A stretch of 9,053 nt of DNA, taken from the NCBI GenBank assembly GCA_003509065.1, contig DODG01000077.1, positions 1 to 9,053 on the forward strand. Reading direction: 5' to 3'. This DNA is from Acidobacteriota bacterium (lineage in GTDB: Bacteria > Acidobacteriota > Vicinamibacteria > Vicinamibacterales > UBA823). This document shows, piece by piece, positions 4,830 to 9,053 of the stretch. Numbering within the stretch: the stretch's first letter is position 1; every line of letters begins with the position of its first letter. The position numbers were made by a program, and so were the translations under genes. The notes beneath the pieces were generated by a model. The model saw nothing but the letters and a program-made list of their open reading frames with translations, was not told the DNA's origin and did no database searches.

Positions 4830-7451
4830 ATGCCCTCCTTTTGTGCTCTTTCTCGGCAGGCTACTCAAAATTTAATGGACCCTTTCAGAGTCCTAGGCGG
4901 TCAAGTCAGAACTTGCGGGATAGGTTTGCTTCTGGCCAGCATTACGTGCTTGGCCGGCCCACCCCTTATTTGGGCACAACCTTCAGCTCGACCGTACCAA
5001 GCAGCCAAGCATGGTGGCAACTACATGCATAATTTCTATTTACCGCCGGCACCCAGTTCCACACCGTGGGCACCAAGTTGGTCCCCTGATGGGCTTGCAA
5101 TCGCGGTGAGCATGAGTGGGTCGATCTGGACCGTAGATCCAACGACTGGTATCGCAAATGAACTGACCCATGGCAAGAAGTATCACTCCTCTCCTGACTG
5201 GTCGCCTGACGGGACGTGGATCATCTATACGGCAGACGATGGCGGCACCACTATTCAACTTGAGATTCTTAATATCACAACAGGTGAAAGTCAGACGTTG
5301 ACTGATGACGCGTTCATCTACACCGACCCAACGTTCTCCCCAGACGGCACACAGATTGCGTACGTCTCAACAAAACCGAACGGTTATTTCAATATCTATA
5401 CTCGATCTATTCTCAATGGAGAGTGGTTGGGGGAAGAAGTGGCAGTAACCAGTGACCATTCTTTTGGTCGTAGCCGATTGTACTTCGGCGAATGGGACAT
5501 GCATCTGATGCCAACCTGGATGCCAGATGGCAAGGAATTACTCTTAGTATCAAACCGCAACGTGCCGCTTGGTTCTGGCAACATTCTGAGAGTTCCAGCT
5601 ATGGCAACTGGCATTGTGGAAGCCCAGACAGTGCTAGCTGAACAAACACTCTACAGATCTCACCCTGATGTTTCACTTGACGGTAAACGATTTATCTACT
5701 CGTCCACTCGTGGTTCCGCCGACCAATTTTCGAATCTCTACGTTCAACCCACCTCTGGCGGAGAGCCTTACAAGATGACCTTCTTCGCTCATGATGCTTT
5801 TAATCCGACATGGTCACCGGATGGAGAATGGATCGCCTATATCTCGAATGCCGGCGGTTTGCCGCAGCTCGCCTTACTAGAAACCTATGGCGGCGCCCAA
5901 CGGACAGTTGCCATAACCGAACGACGATGGAAACAGCCCATGGGTTTCTTATCGGTGCAAACACGAGACAGCGTTCAAAACACCATAACCGGATCACGCA
6001 TCCATCTCACAGCATCGGACGGCAAGTTTTACGCACCCCACGACGCGTATGCTCGAGTTTCAGGTGCAGGCGATCACATCTTCCACTCTCGTGGCCAATT
6101 CACTATCACTCTACCAATAGGTCGGGTCAACCTAACGGTTGTTAAAGGGTTTGAATACCAACCACTACAGTTGGAAACAATGATCGAAGCCGGTGAAGTC
6201 TCGACCGTCACCGCTAATCTCGAACGGCTGACCGACATGTCAGTCAAGGGCTGGTATAGCGGTTCAACGCACGTGCATATGAACTACGCTGGTAACCTAC
6301 ATAATACACTTGAGAATCTCATGATGATGTCAGCCGCTGAGGATCAAGATATCGTCAATGAGCAAATCGCTAATAAAGATAATCGCATTCTGGATTATCA
6401 AGTGTTCCAGAAAGGGGGAGGGCCACACCCGATATCTACTCCGGACATGGTGATGGTCGTTGGACAAGAATACCGACCCCCGTTCTATGGACATGTGTTT
6501 ATGTTCGGACTCGCCGACCATCTCATTTCTCCTTTTACGACTGGATATGAGGGAACGGGTATCGAAAGTCTTTATCCGAGTAACACCGACATGTTTCGGA
6601 AAGCTCGCGCACAAGGAGCCACCGTTGGCTATGTGCACGCATTTTCCGGTAGCACTGACCCGCTCGAAGGTGCACTCGGTGGAGCGAAGGGTTTTATGGT
6701 CGATGCTGCTCTTGGAACAACGGATGCAGTCGAATGGTCTGGGGCTGGGCAAGCAGGCTTCTACCCGGTCTATGCGGCCTGGAATAATGGTCTCAGAGTA
6801 ACTGCGGTTGGTGGTGAGGATTCCATTAGCAACTTGCATGCAAGCAAGCTCGTGGGATCCGCAAGGACTTACATTTACACTGGTGAGCGTGGACTTACCA
6901 TGGATGCCTGGTTTAAAGGTCTGAGGGCAGGCCGAGCATTCGTCTCTACAGGTCCATTACTCGATGTAACGGTTAATGGATTAATGCCCGGTGACGAAGT
7001 TCAACTCCCCGCAGGTGGTGACACAGTTGAAATTCGTGTTCGCGTTCAGTCGATCAATCCGCTCGAAACATTACGGCTTGTGTGGAATGGTGACATCATT
7101 GAAGAAGTCCCTCTGGATGAGAGTCGCTCGAATTTTTCATTTACGCGCTCGGTACCAGTAACTAAGAGTGGATGGTTTCATGTGAGAGTAGCCGGCAATC
7201 CTCGTGATCGCTATCCGCTCGACACTGGTTTTGCGCAAGCCTTCACGAATCCAGTTTGGGTGATCGTCGGCGACCAGCCAGTGCGTTCAAGGCCTGCCGC
7301 CAATTATGGAATACGCTGGATCGACAAGTTACATCAAATGGCCAAAGAGTGGCCTGGGTGGAGGTCACAGCAAGAACGCGATCACGTATTTTCACAATTT
7401 GATGAAGCACGAAAGATTTATGAAGGGTTCGCAGAAGAAACTAGACAGTAA
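4830..7451 (+). CDS. Exported TolB-like propeller fused to CehA/McbA-type PHP metallohydrolase
   Basis: This 873-residue protein has three parts. A signal peptide with a long n-region runs to about residue 50 (hydrophobic 29-48, ending IWAQ). A PD40/TolB-like beta-propeller follows, with repeated [WF]SPDG-type turns at 84, 124, 169, 230 (WMPDG), 281 (VSLDG) and 328, which fits six blades. After a beta-rich linker comes a metallohydrolase of the CehA/McbA type within the PHP superfamily. Candidate metal ligands are STHVHMN (H481, H483), VVGQEYRPPFYGHVF (E547, H555), GYVHAFSG (H603) and GGEDSISNLH (D664, H670). GLRAGRAFVSTGPLL (698-711) is a conserved signature near the end of that domain, and a beta-sandwich-like tail follows. 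The catalytic set looks complete, so an active exported hydrolase is likely. CehA and McbA hydrolyse the carbamate carbaryl, but the substrate here is unknown. The propeller may bind a polymer, peptide or partner protein. Confidence 0.87.
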   Translation: MPSFCALSRQATQNLMDPFRVLGGQVRTCGIGLLLASITCLAGPPLIWAQPSARPYQAAKHGGNYMHNFYLPPAPSSTPWAPSWSPDGLAIAVSMSGSIWTVDPTTGIANELTHGKKYHSSPDWSPDGTWIIYTADDGGTTIQLEILNITTGESQTLTDDAFIYTDPTFSPDGTQIAYVSTKPNGYFNIYTRSILNGEWLGEEVAVTSDHSFGRSRLYFGEWDMHLMPTWMPDGKELLLVSNRNVPLGSGNILRVPAMATGIVEAQTVLAEQTLYRSHPDVSLDGKRFIYSSTRGSADQFSNLYVQPTSGGEPYKMTFFAHDAFNPTWSPDGEWIAYISNAGGLPQLALLETYGGAQRTVAITERRWKQPMGFLSVQTRDSVQNTITGSRIHLTASDGKFYAPHDAYARVSGAGDHIFHSRGQFTITLPIGRVNLTVVKGFEYQPLQLETMIEAGEVSTVTANLERLTDMSVKGWYSGSTHVHMNYAGNLHNTLENLMMMSAAEDQDIVNEQIANKDNRILDYQVFQKGGGPHPISTPDMVMVVGQEYRPPFYGHVFMFGLADHLISPFTTGYEGTGIESLYPSNTDMFRKARAQGATVGYVHAFSGSTDPLEGALGGAKGFMVDAALGTTDAVEWSGAGQAGFYPVYAAWNNGLRVTAVGGEDSISNLHASKLVGSARTYIYTGERGLTMDAWFKGLRAGRAFVSTGPLLDVTVNGLMPGDEVQLPAGGDTVEIRVRVQSINPLETLRLVWNGDIIEEVPLDESRSNFSFTRSVPVTKSGWFHVRVAGNPRDRYPLDTGFAQAFTNPVWVIVGDQPVRSRPAANYGIRWIDKLHQMAKEWPGWRSQQERDHVFSQFDEARKIYEGFAEETRQ

Positions 7452-7788
7452 CAGCTCACAAACAACAGGTTTAGCATTGAAACAGAAGGTCAACATCGAC
7501 TCCTTGTAAACCGCTGTTATTGAAACGTTTTAATCGATTTGATAACCTAATAGCACATCGTAGCAGTTAGTCGCCTGCGCTACATTTCATCAAGTTCGAC
7601 CCGACTGCAGGATCGCGATCGGAGCGATTGCGCAGAAAGATAATGTAAGACTTATTGGCTGAAATCGAGTCTTCGGTCAAGCGTTGAAGGTCTGCCACAA
7701 AGATCTTGAATGGAAAAGGGCGATGCGAATAATTATCTGATTAAATTGCCGGATTGTCTCATATGTAGATAATCGAAAAGGGGGGCCT
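7452..7788. other. 337-base intergenic region without a recognisable gene
   Basis: I see no coding sequence, tRNA or mobile-element end here. An imperfect inverted repeat, AACAGGTTTA (7464-7473) with TAAACcgCTGTT (7507-7518), could be a weak terminator-like fold after the metallohydrolase gene, but its loop is 33 bases and no T-run follows at once. ATTGAAAC occurs twice (7476-7483 and 7519-7526). GATCGCGATC (7611-7620) is a perfect palindrome. The gap could hold the promoter of the small downstream gene or an unrecognised small RNA. Confidence 0.4.
7776..7785 (+). promoter_or_regulatory. Strong purine-rich ribosome binding site of the small gene
   Basis: AAAAGGGGGG ends three bases before ATG 7789, with the AAGG core about seven bases away. 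This is the most purine-rich site in the window and is good evidence that the short gene is translated. Confidence 0.6.
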
Positions 7789-8031
7789 ATGGCTAATCGA
7801 GGACGGCCGACTCTACAAAAACGTCAAAAGGAACGAGCTAGGCAAGACAAACAAAAAGATCGGGTTACTAGGCGAGAAGACGCCAAACTGCGTCGCGCAA
7901 GCGCGCCTGATCGGACAGATACTAATGATCCTGACATTGCTGACATAACGCCAGGACCTCAACCCTTGCCAGCCTGGCAAGCAGAATTTCTGGAGGAAGA
8001 ATCAGCTGAAAAGGAAGAAAGTGAGAACTAG
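7789..8031 (+). CDS. Small charge-segregated conserved hypothetical protein (80 aa)
   Basis: I recognise the N-terminus (MANRGRPTLQKRQKERARQD) only as similar to short proteins remembered from Acidobacteriota and Deltaproteobacteria genomes, whose function is unknown. Residues 4-36 are densely basic (Arg/Lys) and probably helical. Residues 37-62 are Pro/Asp-rich and likely disordered, with PGPQPLPAW at 55-63. Residues 66-80 are strongly acidic (EFLEEESAEKEESEN). There is no signal peptide, membrane segment or Cys/His cluster. The basic half suggests nucleic-acid or ribosome association, which is inference. It has a strong ribosome binding site, and its last codons lie inside a terminator-like hairpin. 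It is convergent with the iron permease gene. Confidence 0.75.
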   Translation: MANRGRPTLQKRQKERARQDKQKDRVTRREDAKLRRASAPDRTDTNDPDIADITPGPQPLPAWQAEFLEEESAEKEESEN

Positions 8032-8046
8032 CAGTTCCCACTTTCT
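8016..8046. terminator. Putative bidirectional intrinsic terminator overlapping the small gene's stop codon
   Basis: AGAAAGTGaGAACT (8016-8029) pairs with AGTTCcCACTTTCT (8033-8046): 13 of 14 positions pair, with one A-C mismatch and a 3-base loop. The plus-strand tail continues to TTTTT at 8053-8057. The minus-strand tail is TCCTTTTC. The hairpin includes the last five codons and the stop of the small gene, and faces the 3' end of the permease gene, so it could end transcripts from both. Confidence 0.6.
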
Positions 8047-8108
8047 GGTCCACTTTTTGACTGCGATACTCGTTTGGGTTCCTAGGCAACCATGCTTCAG
8101 ACCAACAG

Positions 8109-8867
8109 CTAGGTGTCGGTAATTCTTCGGTCTCGCATAATCACATAGCAAAGCCAACTAATCGGCAACACGATGAGCATATAGGTCAAGTACTGCCCAT
8201 AACGACCATCTGGCCCGTAGGGCTCGGTAGCCCAGTGTAGCGGTTCACTATAAGGAAATATGTTGGCTTCGGTCAGCTCGTGGAAACCATAAATTAAAAG
8301 TTGTATCACGAACACTGTCAAAAAAATCGATGTTACTTGGAAGAAGCGTACTAAATTCACTCGATGACCATAGCGAGACCACAACCAAGCCACTCCTCCT
8401 GCACAGACTAGTCCGGCTAGTGCCCCACTAAATAATGAGTACGACTGCATCTGAAAGAACAAGGCATTCAACAGTAAAGCTGTTTCCATCCCCTCACGGG
8501 TGATCATCAATAGAGTGAACCCGAAAATTCCCAACATTGCTTTCTTGCCTGGTCGGAGACTTCTTTCGTAAAGCTTTCCTTCGATCTCACTTTTCAATTG
8601 TTTACCCACACGCCACATATGGACAATCAGCGACATAACCAAGATCGCGGCAGCAATGGCTAGGATGCCCTCCCACAGTGCCTGGTTCGCTGCACGCTGA
8701 AATAATAGACTCGCACCGATACTGAGGCCAACAGCACCAACAATGCCCCAATGCACCGCAGGAATCAGTTCTGTCAGACCACGCTTCCGTAAATACGCCA
8801 AGCTAATGGCAATTATTAGAAACGCCTCCAAGCCTTCCCGTAACGTAACTACAAATGCCTGCAACAT
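8109..8867 (-). CDS. FTR1-family high-affinity iron permease (EfeU-like)
   Basis: This 252-residue membrane protein has about seven hydrophobic segments and the two hallmark REGLE-type motifs of the FTR1/EfeU family: TLREGLEAFLI in the first helix (R10-E14) and ITREGMETALLL in the middle (R124-E128). These acidic helices are thought to carry iron across the inner membrane. The hydrophilic stretch LTEANIFPYSEPLHWATEPYGPDGRYG (198-224) lies before the last helix. Length is typical for the bacterial permease without extra domains. No EfeO- or EfeB-like partner is visible, although a gene continues off the right edge. A candidate promoter and a Fur-like palindrome lie just upstream, which fits iron-responsive control. 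The start at 8867 puts the first motif close to the N-terminus, as in known members; the ribosome binding site (GGATGAG region) is weak. Confidence 0.88.
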   Translation of the reverse strand: MLQAFVVTLREGLEAFLIIAISLAYLRKRGLTELIPAVHWGIVGAVGLSIGASLLFQRAANQALWEGILAIAAAILVMSLIVHMWRVGKQLKSEIEGKLYERSLRPGKKAMLGIFGFTLLMITREGMETALLLNALFFQMQSYSLFSGALAGLVCAGGVAWLWSRYGHRVNLVRFFQVTSIFLTVFVIQLLIYGFHELTEANIFPYSEPLHWATEPYGPDGRYGQYLTYMLIVLPISWLCYVIMRDRRITDT

Positions 8868-8896
8868 ATCGACAACTCATCCACTAAGGAACATAA

Positions 8897-8911
8897 TGAG
8901 ATTCAATCTCA
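8897..8911. promoter_or_regulatory. Perfect 7-1-7 palindrome, candidate Fur-type operator
   Basis: TGAGATT-C-AATCTCA is a perfect inverted repeat with a single-base centre, 29 bases upstream of the permease start. Its 7-1-7 form matches the layout of Fur sites (TGATAATnATTATCA), with 10 of 14 positions identical. It overlaps the expected transcription start, the usual position for a repressor site. The regulator is inferred from layout and gene function. Confidence 0.45.
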
Positions 8912-8919
8912 CTATCTTC

Positions 8920-8949
8920 ATTCTATCGCGTTTAATGACTGTTGATCAA
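8920..8949 (-). promoter_or_regulatory. Candidate promoter for the iron permease gene
   Basis: On the minus strand, TTGATC (8949-8944) and TAGAAT (8925-8920) are 18 bases apart. The start would fall near 8913, at the edge of the palindromic operator candidate. The -35 lies inside the self-complementary GTTGATCAAC (8941-8950). Confidence 0.4.
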
Positions 8950-8966
8950 CCAACAAATCGCAACAG

Positions 8967-9053
8967 TTAGGAGACTGACCTTTTGTGTTTTGACCGAGAC
9001 TTACCTGAGGATTTTCGTACAGGTGACTCCTTAAGAACTTTCTTGCAGGTGTT
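8967..9053 (-). CDS. Partial gene at the right edge: Lys/Arg/Ser-rich C-terminal tail
   Basis: A minus-strand frame is open from the window end to a TAA at 8969-8967 and encodes 28 residues, including KKVLKESPVRKSSGKSRSKH and ending KRSVS. The composition is strongly basic and Ser-rich, as in a disordered tail. Both other minus frames and the plus frames here contain early stops or no start. It lies 99 bases upstream of the permease start on the same strand, with the candidate permease promoter between. The product cannot be identified. Confidence 0.4.
   Translation of the reverse strand, partial: NTCKKVLKESPVRKSSGKSRSKHKRSVS

Noticed and set aside
6330..6839. 169-codon open frame on the minus strand
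   Set aside because: It lies wholly inside the metallohydrolase domain, whose plus-strand frame carries the conserved metal motifs. The antisense translation resembles no family I know and has no domain features.
7476..7526. Two ATTGAAAC copies resembling the end of many CRISPR repeats
   Set aside because: Only eight bases are shared, the flanking bases differ, there are just two copies, and no cas gene is near.
7593..7602. GTTCGACCC, similar to a tRNA T-loop
   Set aside because: No matching T-stem, anticodon arm or acceptor stem can be folded around it.
8941..8950. GTTGATCAAC palindrome as a separate operator
   Set aside because: A 10-base palindrome is common by chance, and it coincides with the candidate -35. 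I noted it there and did not call it a site.

Overview
The window reads as chromosomal DNA of a free-living Gram-negative bacterium with mixed base composition (by eye a little under 50% GC). The mix of genes is typical of environmental, often uncultured lineages: several exported hydrolases, a Tat-exported flavoenzyme, a TolB-like propeller fused to a CehA/McbA-type metallohydrolase, and a small 'RGRPT.QKRQKE' protein. An Acidobacteriota-like host is my best guess from memory of these families. No rRNA, tRNA or marker gene in the window proves it.

Layout. (1) 85-1236 (+): an exported alkaline-phosphatase-superfamily hydrolase, convergent with (2) 1252-2187 (-): an exported serine alpha/beta-hydrolase. 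(3) 2297-3433 (+): a Tat-exported FAD enzyme of the D-amino-acid oxidase (DAAO) family, divergent from gene 2. (4) 3536-4669 (-): a DGQHR-domain protein related to DndB, with no Dnd partner in view. (5) 4830-7451 (+): an exported six-repeat propeller plus PHP-type metallohydrolase; genes 4 and 5 diverge from overlapping putative promoters. After a 337-base gap come (6) 7789-8031 (+): a small charge-segregated protein whose last codons form a strong terminator-like hairpin, and (7) 8109-8867 (-): an FTR1-family iron permease with a palindromic, Fur-like operator candidate at its promoter. The right edge holds the probable last 28 codons of another minus-strand gene.

The most notable object is gene 3. 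The segment that ends normal DAAOs (the GxRPVR strand with the substrate-carboxylate arginine, then HNYGHGG and the last helix) lies at the N-terminus here, before the Rossmann GxGxxG. The protein stops exactly where that segment would have begun. This is a circular permutation of the DAAO fold, apparently exported folded through Tat.

The genes do not form one operon: strands alternate and each gene seems to have its own control. Four of the seven complete genes encode exported enzymes, which suggests scavenging of organic matter (phosphate or sulfate esters, carboxyl esters, D-amino acids, other hydrolysable compounds) outside the cytoplasm. That shared theme is inference. There is no sign of an insertion sequence, integrase, CRISPR array or prophage.
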